37,749 nucleotides of DNA from Rhizorhapis sp. SPR117 (GCF_021742065.1 NZ_JAKKIE010000041.1:1-37749); one strand, 5' to 3'; shown: positions 13,571 to 22,536, counted from the first letter of the stretch. Made by a program: numbers and translations. Notes: generated by a model from the letters alone, not told the origin.

Positions 13571-14278
13571 ATGATGGACGAGGATGAATATCGCGACGAG
13601 GCCGGCGACGATCCGCAAGCGGCGTTCGAGCAGTTGCGGGGCGAGGTGTCGCTATTGCGCCATGCTATCGAGGGGCTGACGAGCGCGCGAGAGTCGATCG
13701 ACATTCCCGATTACGAGCCGACGCTGGAGCGCACCGAGAAGATATTGGTGGCGATGGTCCACCAGATCGACGGCTTGAGCAAAAGGCCCGCGATGACGCT
13801 TACGCCTGAAAATATGGGACAGCGTTTAAACGCCTCCGTCGCCGATGCGACTGGCGAGCTTCGCGGTCTGATCCACACCACTCGCAGCGACATGAGCAGC
13901 GCGATCCGCGATTTACAGGGCATGGCCCGGTCTTGGCGCGCGCGCGACGTGCAGGACCGCTGGCTCTATGGCGTCGGCTTTGGCGGCATGATCGCCGGCT
14001 TGCTGATCTACGCGGTGCTGGGCGGTCCGATCATCCGCGCGACCCCGGATAGCTGGGGATGGCCCGAGGCGGCGGCGACACGGGTGCTGGACGCGGCGTC
14101 GCCGTGGGACGCGGGACAGCGGTTGATGCGCAGCGCCGCGCCGGCGAGCTGGGACGGGATCGTCGCCGGCAACAAGATCGTCACCGCTAACAGGGATACG
14201 CTCGAAGCGTGTCAGAAGCTGGCCAAGGCGAAGAAGCCGGTGCGCTGCACGATCGAGGTGAAGGCGGTGGGGGAATAA
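13571..14278 (+). CDS. DUF6118-family membrane protein next to the relaxase
   Basis: The protein (235 aa) has an acidic start, a predicted helical region (FEQLRGEVSLLRHAIEGLTSARESI) and RDLQGMARSWRARDVQDRWLYGVGFG. One membrane segment (GGMIAGLLIYAVLGGPII, near residue 140) is followed by an alanine-rich part and a C-terminal CQKLAKAKKPVRCTIEVK. This matches the DUF6118 family that accompanies Ti-type traA genes in sphingomonad plasmids. Its job is unknown; a place at the membrane beside the relaxase suggests a link to the transfer machinery. The start may be the ATG at 13571 or at 13574, since AGGAGAGG lies directly before them. Confidence 0.75.
   Translation: MMDEDEYRDEAGDDPQAAFEQLRGEVSLLRHAIEGLTSARESIDIPDYEPTLERTEKILVAMVHQIDGLSKRPAMTLTPENMGQRLNASVADATGELRGLIHTTRSDMSSAIRDLQGMARSWRARDVQDRWLYGVGFGGMIAGLLIYAVLGGPIIRATPDSWGWPEAAATRVLDAASPWDAGQRLMRSAAPASWDGIVAGNKIVTANRDTLEACQKLAKAKKPVRCTIEVKAVGE
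13823..13832. repeat. CGTTTAAACG palindrome, copy 4
   Basis: It lies within the DUF6118 gene, again read as Arg-Leu-Asn with TTA. Confidence 0.6.
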
Positions 14279-14279
14279 A

Positions 14280-14675
14280 ATGGACGGCTCACCCGTGCTG
14301 GATCGCGACGCTCTGCTAGCCTTGCTCGACCGAATGCTGCGCGCCGAAGCGCGGGCGGATGCCCCGCCCCAGGCCGAACGGGACGACTGGATGTTCGGCA
14401 GTATCGATTCCACCGAGTTCACCGAGCCCGATGAGCATGGCTGGATGGCGATCGCGCCCTCCTCCCTGCCCAGGATGTGGATACCGCGCGCGCTGTGTTT
14501 CTGGCGCGTGGTGGTGTCGACTGGCGGCACCATTACCTTGGAGCAAATGGCGCATCCTGCGCATTCGCTGGCGCGCTGGCCGGCGATCGAGCAGGCTATG
14601 AGGGCATATCTGGCGATGTCCGACCCCGATCTCACGCTGACTGATTCAGTGGTTGAATCATCGACGCTCCATTGA
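14280..14675 (+). CDS. Hypothetical protein of the transfer operon
   Basis: The protein (131 aa) begins one base after the DUF6118 stop, so it is almost certainly in the same operon. It is soluble in composition, with tryptophan-rich segments (DDWMFGSIDSTEF, GWMAIAPSSLPRMWIPRALCFWRVVV). I do not recognise a family. The tight spacing and codon use like its neighbours support a real gene. Confidence 0.65.
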   Translation: MDGSPVLDRDALLALLDRMLRAEARADAPPQAERDDWMFGSIDSTEFTEPDEHGWMAIAPSSLPRMWIPRALCFWRVVVSTGGTITLEQMAHPAHSLARWPAIEQAMRAYLAMSDPDLTLTDSVVESSTLH

Positions 14676-14679
14676 TTCA
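14642..14679. promoter_or_regulatory. TGATTCA inverted and direct repeats before the WGR gene
   Basis: TGATTCA (14642), spacer GTGGT, TGAATCA (14654), then TGATTCA again at 14673. The cluster is 47 to 84 bases before the WGR gene start and could be a regulator site; no binding protein is identified. Confidence 0.3.
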
Positions 14680-14725
14680 GATAAGTCGTCGGACTTCGAG
14701 GGGCTGATTTTGTAGGCTCCGTGCC

Positions 14726-15028
14726 ATGTTCGGCGCGAACTCTTCTCTGCCCGATCCGATCGAGCTGGTGGCACTCGACCTGGTGCGCAACGTCCGCCGC
14801 CGCTACAGGATCGCCGCGAGCTTCGACCTGTTCGGCATGATCGTCGTCGAAACCCGTTGGGGCCGGATCGGGGCGGACGGCCAGGCCCAGCGCCACGCCT
14901 TCACCGATCGCGCGGCGGCCGAGCGCCATATCGCCGCGATGATGCGCCGGCGCGGGACCGCCGAAACGCGGATCGGGGTGCCTTATAGGCCTATGGCAGT
15001 TGCCGGCGATCGGACGGAGAGCGTTTAA
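14726..15028 (+). CDS. WGR-domain protein
   Basis: The protein (100 aa) is almost only a WGR domain: RRRYRIAASFDLFGMIVVETRWGRIGADGQAQRHAFTDRAAAERHIAAMM, with the Trp-Gly-Arg triplet. In PARP and MolR proteins this domain binds nucleic acid ends; stand-alone forms occur on alphaproteobacterial plasmids with unknown role. It is the last gene of the rightward transfer block. Its TAA stop lies within CGTTTAAACG, and it converges with cobQ 14 bases away. Confidence 0.85.
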   Translation: MFGANSSLPDPIELVALDLVRNVRRRYRIAASFDLFGMIVVETRWGRIGADGQAQRHAFTDRAAAERHIAAMMRRRGTAETRIGVPYRPMAVAGDRTESV

Positions 15029-15031
15029 ACG
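15022..15031. repeat. CGTTTAAACG palindrome, copy 5
   Basis: This copy contains the stop codon of the WGR gene and stands between two convergent genes, at the right border of the plasmid-type block. Confidence 0.6.
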
Positions 15032-15042
15032 AAGCCATACTG

Positions 15043-16509
15043 CTATTGGCCTCGGTCTGCTTTGGCCGAAAGGGCGAGGATCGCATTAATATCGATATGC
15101 TGTTCGAGTTCAGCGGCAAGGCCATCGAGCGCGGCATCGACCGAGGCGTGATAATCGACGCCCGCGCCATTGCCGCCGAGCCGCGCGATCCATGCTGCCC
15201 GTTGCCCGGCACCGGCCAGCAGCCCATGAAGATAGGTGCCCGAGACCATGCCGTCTGCGCTTACCGCGCCATCGCTGCGGCCGTCGTCGAGCTGCACGAG
15301 CGGGCGCGCCGTATCGGGGCCGAACGTCATGCCGATATGCATCTCATAGCCTGCGCAGCGTGCCCCCAGCGCCTCGCCCGAGACCCGCCGCAACGTCTTG
15401 TCGCCAGCGAGCACGGTTTCAACATCGAGCAGCCCAAGGCCCGCCACGTCGGCCTGCTCCCCCTCAATACCCTCCGGGTCCGCGATACGCCTGCCGAGCA
15501 TCTGATAGCCGCCGCACAGGCCCAGCACTGCGCCGCCGCGACGGTGGTGCGCGAGGATATCGATGTCCCATCCTTCGCGCCGGATCGCGGCGAGGTCCGC
15601 GATCGTCGCCTTGGAACCGGGCAGCACGATCAAAGCAGCCTCGGCCGGGATCGGCTGACCCGGTGGAATCATTGCCAGTTCCATGCCCGGTTCGAGCTTG
15701 AGCGGATCGAGATCGTCGAAATTGGAGATGCGCGGTATGATGGGGCAGGCGACCAGCAATCGCCCTGAGGCGAGCGCTTGCCGCTTTTCGAGCACGACCG
15801 CATCTTCGCTCGGCAGCCGCGCGCACTCGGCGAGCCACGGCACCACCCCGAAGCCGGGCCAGCCCGAAAGACGCTCGATATCGCGATAGCCGTCCTCGAA
15901 CAGCGCGGGATCACCGCGAAACTTGTTTATGAGGAATCCTTGGATCATCGCCGCGTCTTCAGGATCGATCACCGCGCGCGTGCCGACGATCGCCGCGATC
16001 ACGCCTCCCCGATCAATGTCGCCGACGAGCACGACCGGCACGGCCGCCGCACGGGCGAAACCCATATTGGCGATGTCGCCGGCGCGTAGGTTGGTCTCGG
16101 CAGGCGATCCGGCACCTTCGACCACAACGATATCGCATTGCGCGCGCAGCCGCCGATAACTCGCCAGCACATCGTCGAGCAGAGTGGCGCGCACTTCGCG
16201 GAAATTGCCCGTAGCGAGCGTCCCCCGCACCTTGCCGTGGACGACGAGTTGAGAGGTCCGATCCGCCTGCGGCTTGAGCAGCACGGGGTTCATGTCCACG
16301 GTCGGCTCGACACGGCACGCGGCCGCCTGGGTAGCCTGCGCGCGACCGATCTCGCCGCCATCGGCTGTCACCGCCGCGTTGTTGGACATATTTTGCGGCT
16401 TGAAGGGCCGGACCGTGAGCCCGCGATTGGCGATGGCGCGGCAAAGGCCCGCGACGAGCACTGACTTGCCGACATCGGAGCCCGTGCCCTGAAGCATCAC
16501 GGCACCCAT
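15043..16509 (-). CDS. cobQ: Cobyric acid synthase CobQ
   Basis: The protein (488 aa, full length) has an N-terminal dethiobiotin-synthetase-like ATP-binding domain ([49 protein letters not shown]). Its C-terminal glutamine amidotransferase domain carries the catalytic cysteine C332 in [11 protein letters not shown] and histidine H428 in YLHGL. It amidates adenosylcobyrinic acid a,c-diamide at four side chains to make adenosylcobyric acid, in the cytosol. It stands alone without other cobalamin genes, so the pathway would need genes elsewhere. The start ATG at 16509 gives the family N-terminus. I found no convincing cobalamin riboswitch upstream. Confidence 0.96.
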   Translation of the reverse strand: MGAVMLQGTGSDVGKSVLVAGLCRAIANRGLTVRPFKPQNMSNNAAVTADGGEIGRAQATQAAACRVEPTVDMNPVLLKPQADRTSQLVVHGKVRGTLATGNFREVRATLLDDVLASYRRLRAQCDIVVVEGAGSPAETNLRAGDIANMGFARAAAVPVVLVGDIDRGGVIAAIVGTRAVIDPEDAAMIQGFLINKFRGDPALFEDGYRDIERLSGWPGFGVVPWLAECARLPSEDAVVLEKRQALASGRLLVACPIIPRISNFDDLDPLKLEPGMELAMIPPGQPIPAEAALIVLPGSKATIADLAAIRREGWDIDILAHHRRGGAVLGLCGGYQMLGRRIADPEGIEGEQADVAGLGLLDVETVLAGDKTLRRVSGEALGARCAGYEMHIGMTFGPDTARPLVQLDDGRSDGAVSADGMVSGTYLHGLLAGAGQRAAWIARLGGNGAGVDYHASVDAALDGLAAELEQHIDINAILALSAKADRGQ

Positions 16510-17019
16510 TTAGGTCTTTTCTGGTGAGTCAGGGTCAAAACAGGCCCGTAAGAAGCAACGCTGCGGGGCGCCCGCCACTTCGCCGTCATGCGTCGCCGCT
16601 TCCACTGAGCAAGGCTGGCCGACTCCTGACCGGCAGGGTACACGTGTCGGAAGCGGATAGTTGTCCTCCGTTCCAGTTGGGGACGCATGGAGGCAGTGCG
16701 CCAGTATCCGCCCCAACCGGCTTTTTGATCCGTCGCATTGAAGCAGATTGTTGTTTCGCACAGTCCGACGATCGAGCGCGATCCAATTGCCGTACTGCCA
16801 AGGGCCATCGGCAATCCACGTGGCCGAACGCAATTAATCGGCAGGAGATGCGCCGCAGCTTCCCCTGATCACGTCAGCAACATCAGGCGTCACTTGTCCG
16901 TCAGCCGTAGGCCGCCACTCGTTGATGTACGCGGTCCTATGATGATAATGGCGGACCCAGATAGAACCCAGATCCTCCCCGCCCTGATCCCAAACGAAGC
17001 CAGGTGCGCCACCTCTTTC
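16510..17019. other. Gene-free region between cobQ and the BA14K-like gene
   Basis: About 500 bases with no credible gene. The minus-strand frames at 16497-16833 are overlapping, low-complexity and show no domain. The region may hold a decayed gene and the cobQ promoter. Confidence 0.4.
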
Positions 17020-17301
17020 TCAGAGCTGGCAGCGCATACGCTTTCCCCGGCTCATATAGGTATCGGTGCGGTAGTTGTAGGACCGGTAGTGCTTCTTGCA
17101 GGCCTTGTAGTGCTCTGCCCAGTCGCCGTGCCCTTTCCACATGCGGGGCGGTTGGGGGGCCCCGTCGTGATTCCAGTTGTCCGGGCGCTCCCGGGAGCCC
17201 GGCTGCATCGGCATGCTTCGCGAATGCCCGTCCTGCGGCGGAGCGGCAAGAACGGGGGCCGCGGTACAGGCGATCAGCAAGGGAAGTAGAATAGCACGCA
17301 T
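17020..17301 (-). CDS. BA14K-like small secreted protein
   Basis: The protein (93 aa) has a signal peptide (MRAILLPLLIACTAAPVLAA) and a C-terminal WAEHYKACKKHYRSYNYRTDTY with two later cysteine-type positions (KRMRCQL). This fits the BA14K pattern of cysteine and tyrosine-rich alphaproteobacterial envelope proteins (lectin-like antigen in Brucella). GGAG lies 6 bases before the ATG at 17301. It is probably exported to the periplasm or surface; function unknown. It is 41 bases downstream of the glucose dehydrogenase gene on the same strand and may be co-transcribed. Confidence 0.7.
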   Translation of the reverse strand: MRAILLPLLIACTAAPVLAAPPQDGHSRSMPMQPGSRERPDNWNHDGAPQPPRMWKGHGDWAEHYKACKKHYRSYNYRTDTYMSRGKRMRCQL

Positions 17302-17342
17302 AAAAATCTCCTTTTGGCTGCGGGAGACGAGAAAATTTGCTC

Positions 17343-19796
17343 CTATTCAGGCAGGGCATAGGCGACCAGCATGTCGCCAAGTTTCGACCTGAGCGACGCG
17401 TTGCCGCCGGTGGCGATCAGCACGAACTGTCGCCCAGACCGGTTCGACCAATAGGTCATCGGCGTCGCCTGCCCGCCTGCGGGCAAACGGGCGCTCCACA
17501 CCTGCTTGCCCGTGCGCACGTCGAAGGCGCGGAAGGTGCGTTCCTGCGTCGCGGCGATAAAGATCAATCCGCCACGGGTGGTGATCGATCCGCCCGCGTT
17601 GGGCACGCCCATCCCGATCGGCAGCATGGAGGGAATGCCGAACGGTCCGCTATCACGCGCGGTGCCCAGCGGGTGCGACCACACGACCTTGTGGGTACGC
17701 AGGTCGACTGCGGTGATAAGGCCATAGGGCGGTTCGTTGCAGGGGGTGCCGAGCGGCGACAGGAACGGCCTGATGTCCGCGGCGAACGGCGTGTTCGCCT
17801 GGGCGACGGCGCCGCCGACATCGCCCTTGCCGCCTTCGTGAACGGGTTCGATGCCCATCGCATCGGCCTGCGCGCGTGGGATCAGCTTGTCGTAATTGCC
17901 GACCCGGTTGGAATTGACGATCAGCAGGTCGCGGTCCCGGTCGATCGACACGCCGCCCCAGTCCACGCCGCCGAGATAACCAGGGTAGGAGATATTGGGC
18001 GTGAGACCCGGCGGCGTCATCGTTCCCTCGTACCGCGCTTCCTTGAACTTGATGCGACACCACAGCTGGTCGAGCGGAGTCACGCCCCACATGTCGCGTT
18101 CCCGCCAGCGAGGCCCGCGAAACGACGGCATGCCCACGGAGAAGGGCTGCGTCGGCGACAGCCGCTCGCCTGGGGCTTTCCCCGCCTGCGGGACCGGCTT
18201 TTCATCGACGGTGGCGAGCGGCCGGCCGTTCGTCCGGTCCAGCAGGAAGATTTCGCCGCGCTTGGTCGGCTGCACCAGCGCGCGCTGGACGCCGCCGGCG
18301 GTGGGGATGTCGACCAGGGTGGGCTGGGAGGCAATGTCATAGTCCCACAGGTCGTGGTGCGAGGTCTGGAAGGACCAGCGCACTGTGCCCGTATCGGCGT
18401 CGAGCGCCACCACCGAGCTCGAATACCGATCGTCGAACGCGCGGCGCTGGGCGCCGTAATAATCGGGCGTCGCGTTGCCGGTCGGCGCATAGACGAGGCC
18501 GAGTTCGGGATCGGCGCTCATCGGCGCCCAGCTGTTGGGCGTGGAATGGGTGTAGGTCTCGCCGGGGGCCGGTTGCCCATGATCGTTCGGCCGCCCCATG
18601 TCGAACGCCCAGGCGAACTGGCCGGTGGTGGCGTCATAGGCGCGGATCACCCCCGAGGGCTCACCCCAATATTGCCCATCCGACACCCAGCCGCCGAGGA
18701 CGATCTTGCCGCGCACGACCGTAGGAGCGGAACTGACGTAGTAATAGCCCTTCTGCACCTTGCCCATGCCGGTGGTGAGGTCGGTCTGGCCGTTGGTGCC
18801 GAAATCTGGGCAAGGACGTCCGCTCGCCGCATCCAGCGCGATCAGCCGGGCGTCGATCGTGTTGGTGATGATCCGCTGCGCGCACAACCCGCTCGCATCC
18901 GGCACCTGATAGAAGGCGACGCCCCGACAGGCGGCAGAGGGGCGTCCGGTGAGGTCGTTGCCCGACCGGAAGCGCCAGTTCACATGTCCGGTTTCAGCAT
19001 CGAGCGAGATCACGTCGTTATAACCGGTGCAGACGTAGACGGAATCGCCGACCTTGAGCGGAGTCACCTCCAGGCTGCCCTTCGCGCCCTTGGGGGCGGG
19101 GCCGGTATGTACCTGCCAAGCGACCTGCAACTTGCCGACCGTCTCGGGCGTCAGCTGGTCCAGTCCGCTGAACCGCGAGCCGCCCACGTCGTTGCCATAG
19201 TTGAGCCAGTCTCCAACCAGTGCGATGGCCGGCGCCGTGGTCGCCCGGCCGGCCGTGTGCGGCGCCCCATTTGCGACGCCCGCTTCATACAAGGGATCGG
19301 GGTAGTCGTGAGGCCCGATGGCGTGAGCCGCCGCCCCTACGACCACGGCTGCCATCAGGCTCACCCCGAATGCGGGCCAGCCGACAAGGCGCGCCTGGCG
19401 CGGGGCATGCGGCACCGCAAGGCCGTGGCGTACCCAGGGCAGGAGAAAGCCGAGACCAAGTACGAATGGCGCGACAAGCCGGGGCACCAGCGCCCAGCCA
19501 TCGAAGCCGGCCTCCCAGATCGACCAGGCGACCGTCGCCGCGAGCATGACGGCATAAAGCCACAAACCGCGCCGGTCGCCGATCCATACCAGCACGCCGC
19601 TGCCGAAGGTCGCGAGGCCGGCGAGCAGGTAATAGGCAGATCCCCCCAGCGACAGCAGATACCCCCCGCCGCCGATGAGAACGAACCCGACGAGCAGAAG
19701 GAGAGCGGCATAGACGCGGCGCGCGATCGGGTGCGCGGGAGCAGTTCTGGTCAAATCGATTCTCCAGCGAGATGTTTCCAGTGAAGGCGGCGCCAT
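17343..19796 (-). CDS. gcd: Membrane-bound PQQ-dependent glucose dehydrogenase
   Basis: The protein (up to 817 aa) has about five N-terminal membrane segments (YAALLLLVGFVLIGGGGYLL, YYLLAGLATFGSGVLVWIG and others). A periplasmic PQQ beta-propeller follows: NYGNDVGGSRFSGLDQLTPE, HVNWRFRSG, TTGQFAWAFDMGRPNDHG, DTGTVRWSFQTSHHDLWDYD, MRTGKQVW-type blades. Length and layout match the glucose/quinate/shikimate dehydrogenase family. It oxidises aldoses in the periplasm and passes electrons to ubiquinone. Two starts are possible: ATG at 19796 without a good ribosome binding site, or TTG at 19754 with GGAG 7 bases upstream, giving 803 aa. No PQQ biosynthesis genes are in the window. Confidence 0.93.
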   Translation of the reverse strand: MAPPSLETSRWRIDLTRTAPAHPIARRVYAALLLLVGFVLIGGGGYLLSLGGSAYYLLAGLATFGSGVLVWIGDRRGLWLYAVMLAATVAWSIWEAGFDGWALVPRLVAPFVLGLGFLLPWVRHGLAVPHAPRQARLVGWPAFGVSLMAAVVVGAAAHAIGPHDYPDPLYEAGVANGAPHTAGRATTAPAIALVGDWLNYGNDVGGSRFSGLDQLTPETVGKLQVAWQVHTGPAPKGAKGSLEVTPLKVGDSVYVCTGYNDVISLDAETGHVNWRFRSGNDLTGRPSAACRGVAFYQVPDASGLCAQRIITNTIDARLIALDAASGRPCPDFGTNGQTDLTTGMGKVQKGYYYVSSAPTVVRGKIVLGGWVSDGQYWGEPSGVIRAYDATTGQFAWAFDMGRPNDHGQPAPGETYTHSTPNSWAPMSADPELGLVYAPTGNATPDYYGAQRRAFDDRYSSSVVALDADTGTVRWSFQTSHHDLWDYDIASQPTLVDIPTAGGVQRALVQPTKRGEIFLLDRTNGRPLATVDEKPVPQAGKAPGERLSPTQPFSVGMPSFRGPRWRERDMWGVTPLDQLWCRIKFKEARYEGTMTPPGLTPNISYPGYLGGVDWGGVSIDRDRDLLIVNSNRVGNYDKLIPRAQADAMGIEPVHEGGKGDVGGAVAQANTPFAADIRPFLSPLGTPCNEPPYGLITAVDLRTHKVVWSHPLGTARDSGPFGIPSMLPIGMGVPNAGGSITTRGGLIFIAATQERTFRAFDVRTGKQVWSARLPAGGQATPMTYWSNRSGRQFVLIATGGNASLRSKLGDMLVAYALPE

Positions 19797-20150
19797 AAGC
19801 CGGCGGCGCAGGGTCCATGCCGCTGACCGACGTCATGCAGCGGGTCGCGCTCGCCGACGAACATCGGCGGCGGGATAGGCCGGCCAGATCGCTGGAGCGG
19901 TGACAGCGGGGCCGCCGGCGCTTGGCGGCGGTCGTCCCGGGGATTAGCTGCTGCAGGCTGGCCACCATGCGGGGGCCATCGAGAACGCGCGTATTCCGCA
20001 CATCGTCCATCCGCACATCGCCCCTCACCCGATCGGGATGGTGGAGCCCGGCTCCTGCGCGAATGGTGGTGCGCTCGGTTGATCGGCACCCTGCCAGCCG
20101 ATGGCCCGCAGGCCGAATATTGTTTCCGCACATTCATTCTGTGGCCGACA
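19797..20150. other. Gene-free region upstream of the glucose dehydrogenase gene
   Basis: No supported gene is seen; open frames on both strands are arginine and proline-rich shadows. It presumably holds the gcd promoter. Confidence 0.4.
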
Positions 20151-20462
20151 TCAACGGTCGGGCTCTGTTCCGAAAGCAAGCGCCTCTGCCGAACCGACTT
20201 CCCGGGTACCGGTAAAGAGCAGATCCAGTCGATCCTTGATTTCGTACCGGTAGTCGCGGGCGGGGATGCCACGCGGAGCCGTCAGGGCGACGTCATCCGC
20301 GATCGCGCCCTTGATACGCTCCAGCGCGTCGTCGGTCAGGACATTGGCGTCGCGCAACTCAATGCAGAGCCGCACGAGGCCGGCTGCCGTAGCCTGCGCA
20401 CGAAGACCGACATTGGTAAGATCGAAATGTAGCCTGCGTTGCTTTTCGAGGCTGCTGTCCAC
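20151..20462 (-). CDS. Hypothetical protein
   Basis: The protein (103 aa) starts at a GTG at 20462 with AGGAG 8 bases upstream. It is a soluble, helix-rich protein (LEKQRRLHFDLTNVGLRAQA, LVRLCIELRDANVLTDDALERIKGAIADDV, then DYRYEIKDRLDLLFTG). I recognise no domain. It follows the TetR gene on the same strand after a 36-base gap, so it may belong to the same transcript. Confidence 0.6.
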   Translation of the reverse strand: MDSSLEKQRRLHFDLTNVGLRAQATAAGLVRLCIELRDANVLTDDALERIKGAIADDVALTAPRGIPARDYRYEIKDRLDLLFTGTREVGSAEALAFGTEPDR

Positions 20463-20498
20463 TGGATAAGCTCCTAACGTTTTCTTTGGTCTGCCATC

Positions 20499-21167
20499 CT
20501 ACGGCGCTTGAGTTGCCGTTGATGCTCTTTCTGGCGCCGAGCTGATACTGGCCTCCTGCAACAGGTGCTCAAGATCGTTGAAGATAGCTGCATCGACGAA
20601 ACGATCGATCTGTTCGGCACATTGTTGTGGATGAGTAATCCGGCGGCATATCCCGCCCGCACCGAAAGTCAGAATATACTCGGCGACCACGGCTACGTGT
20701 TTCGCCGATATCCCCTCAGGAGAAAGGGCCGCCAGAGCGGCCGACAAGCTCTGGCGGACACGGGCATCCACCCCGCGATAGATATCGGCCACGCGCGGAT
20801 TCCGGCCGGCCTCCGCGATGATTTCGGCGACCAGTCGGCATCGGTCTTCCGGCTGATTCCGCGTACCAAATCGCTCCAGCCAGCCGCGGATCGCGGGAAG
20901 ATCCCGCGCGGCCACCGCATCCGCCAGGGCCTTTTCCTCCAGCCATGCTTCCACGTCGGCCTCGCAGATGGCGGCGATGATCGCTTCCTTGCTCTCGAAA
21001 TCCCGATACATCTGGCCGACCGCGATCCCCGACGCGGTCGCGATCTGCGCGATGCCGGTCTGATGGAATCCCTGTTCGATGAACAGATTCCGGGCGATTT
21101 CGAGCAGATGGTTCCGTCGCAAACGGGCCCGTTCGCCTGGCGGCCGGGAGGTTTTCGCCGGGTGCAT
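20499..21167 (-). CDS. TetR-family repressor of the efflux operon
   Basis: Starting at the ATG at 21167 (AAGGAAG 4 to 5 bases upstream), the protein has 222 aa. The N-terminal HTH is clear: RRNHLLEIARNLFIEQGFHQTGIAQIATASGIAVGQMYRDFESKEAIIAA. The C-terminal ligand domain carries AEIIAEAGRNPRVADIYRG. It is divergent from the RND adaptor gene, with the TGAGTGA/TCACTCA inverted repeat between them, the standard place for control of a multidrug pump and of itself. A longer frame from 21221 would run through its own operator flank and was rejected. Confidence 0.9.
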   Translation of the reverse strand: MHPAKTSRPPGERARLRRNHLLEIARNLFIEQGFHQTGIAQIATASGIAVGQMYRDFESKEAIIAAICEADVEAWLEEKALADAVAARDLPAIRGWLERFGTRNQPEDRCRLVAEIIAEAGRNPRVADIYRGVDARVRQSLSAALAALSPEGISAKHVAVVAEYILTFGAGGICRRITHPQQCAEQIDRFVDAAIFNDLEHLLQEASISSAPERASTATQAP

Positions 21168-21223
21168 CAGACTTCCTTTTTTGCAGTTGCGAAGCCCGCC
21201 GTGTTCTTTTAGAGGCGACATTG

Positions 21224-21241
21224 TGAGTGACTATTCACTCA
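21224..21241. promoter_or_regulatory. TetR operator (TGAGTGA-N4-TCACTCA)
   Basis: Perfect 7-base arms at 21224-21230 and 21235-21241 lie between the divergent TetR gene and the RND operon. It is 57 bases from the repressor start and about 120 from the adaptor start. Repressor binding here would shut off both promoters. Confidence 0.7.
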
Positions 21242-21360
21242 TACGCTGAAAGCCCGATAGGGGCAAGGCTATATCAAGGCAGGTGGGGATGCATGTCGGC
21301 GGCGTGAAGATCGAGCGCGAGCACATAGTTCCTTCAATCTAGAAACGGACCAAGGTGGGT

Positions 21361-22530
21361 ATGCAGAAGATTATCCCGGCGATCGGGCTGGCGCTGATCC
21401 TTGCCGGGTGCGACGGATCGCAACAGCAGGCGTCCGCACCGGCCGGTCCTCCGCAGGTGTCCTTCATCACCGCCACGGAGCAGCCCGTCACGCTCAGCAG
21501 CGAACTGCCGGGCCGGACGAGCGCCTATGAGACATCGGAGGTGCGCCCCCAGGTCAGCGGACTGATCGAGAAGCGCTTCTTCCAGGAGGGCGATCTGGTG
21601 CGTGCGGGACAGCCGCTCTACCGCATCGATTCGACGCCTTACGAGGCGCAGGTCGCCAGCGCGCGTGCCGCGCTCGCCCGGGCGAGCGCGGCGATCGCCT
21701 CCACCGAGGCGCTTGCGCGACGATATGGCGAACTCGTCAAGATCAACGCTATTTCGCGTCAAGAGGCGGAAAATGCCCAGACCTCCGCGCAACAGGCGCA
21801 GGCCGATGTCGCCGCGCAGCAGGCGGCGCTCCGCAACGCCGAAATCGATCTGAAGCGTACCACGATCCGCGCCCCGATCACCGGCCAAATCGGCCGGTCC
21901 ACCTACACCGTGGGGGCGCTGGTCACCGCCGGGCAATCGGAAGCCCTGACGACGATCCAGCGCCTCGATCCGATCTATGTCGACATCCAGCAGTCCAGCG
22001 CCGAGGTGCTGAACCTGCGCCAGCAGATCCTGTCCGGCGAGCTGTCGCGCGACGGCGGCGCGGCCCGGGTCAGGCTGAAGCTGGAGAACGGCAGCACCTA
22101 TCCTGCCGAGGGCGTGCTGAAGTTCACGGACGTCAGCGTCGATCCGACCACGGGTAGCCAGGTTATTCGCGCAGTGTTCCCGAACAAGCGCAGCCTGCTG
22201 CTTCCCGGCATGTACGTGCGCGCCGAGCTGGTCGAAGGCACCAAGTCCAACGGCCTGCTGGTGCCGATCCGTGCCGTGTCACGGGACGAGCGCGGTAACC
22301 CGACGGCGCTGGTCGTGGGGCCGGACGGCAAGCTCCAGGCTCGCCAGCTGAGCGCACCGCGCACCGTTGGTCAGGACTGGCTGGTCACAGGCGGGGTGCG
22401 CGCCGGCGACAAGGTGGTGGTGGAAGGCGCGGAAAACCTGCGGCCGGGAACGCCGGTCAAGGCCGTTCCGCTCCGAGAGGGTGGCCGGCAAGCTGGCCAG
22501 CCTGCCCCGACCCAACAGCAGGCGAAGTAA
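21361..22530 (+). CDS. RND efflux periplasmic adaptor (AcrA/MexA family)
   Basis: From the ATG at 21361 the protein has 389 aa, a lipoprotein signal (IPAIGLALILAGC, lipobox cysteine near residue 17) and the adaptor domains in order. First is the lipoyl half-motif (SEVRPQVSGLIEKRFFQEGDLVRAGQPLYRID), then an alpha-hairpin rich in Ala and Gln, the second lipoyl half (DLKRTTIRAPITGQIGRSTY), the beta-barrel and the membrane-proximal part. It links the inner membrane pump to the outer membrane channel. The stop lies 6 bases before the pump gene. A GTG at 21355 is an alternative start. Confidence 0.94.
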   Translation: MQKIIPAIGLALILAGCDGSQQQASAPAGPPQVSFITATEQPVTLSSELPGRTSAYETSEVRPQVSGLIEKRFFQEGDLVRAGQPLYRIDSTPYEAQVASARAALARASAAIASTEALARRYGELVKINAISRQEAENAQTSAQQAQADVAAQQAALRNAEIDLKRTTIRAPITGQIGRSTYTVGALVTAGQSEALTTIQRLDPIYVDIQQSSAEVLNLRQQILSGELSRDGGAARVRLKLENGSTYPAEGVLKFTDVSVDPTTGSQVIRAVFPNKRSLLLPGMYVRAELVEGTKSNGLLVPIRAVSRDERGNPTALVVGPDGKLQARQLSAPRTVGQDWLVTGGVRAGDKVVVEGAENLRPGTPVKAVPLREGGRQAGQPAPTQQQAK

Positions 22531-22536
22531 GCTTCT

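Noticed and set aside
16614..16640. A stretch on the minus strand resembling part of a cobalamin riboswitch B12 box (TCAGGAG)
   Set aside because: Only the short core fits; the rest of the box and the surrounding stems are not visible, so a riboswitch is not supported.
16497..16833. Two overlapping minus-strand frames upstream of cobQ
   Set aside because: They overlap each other, lack ribosome binding sites and show no domain. They may be decayed sequence.
17337..19784. An 815-codon open frame on the plus strand opposite the glucose dehydrogenase gene
   Set aside because: It mirrors the gcd gene in antisense, is rich in Arg/His/Gly/Asp and shows no domain; GC-rich codon bias opens this frame.
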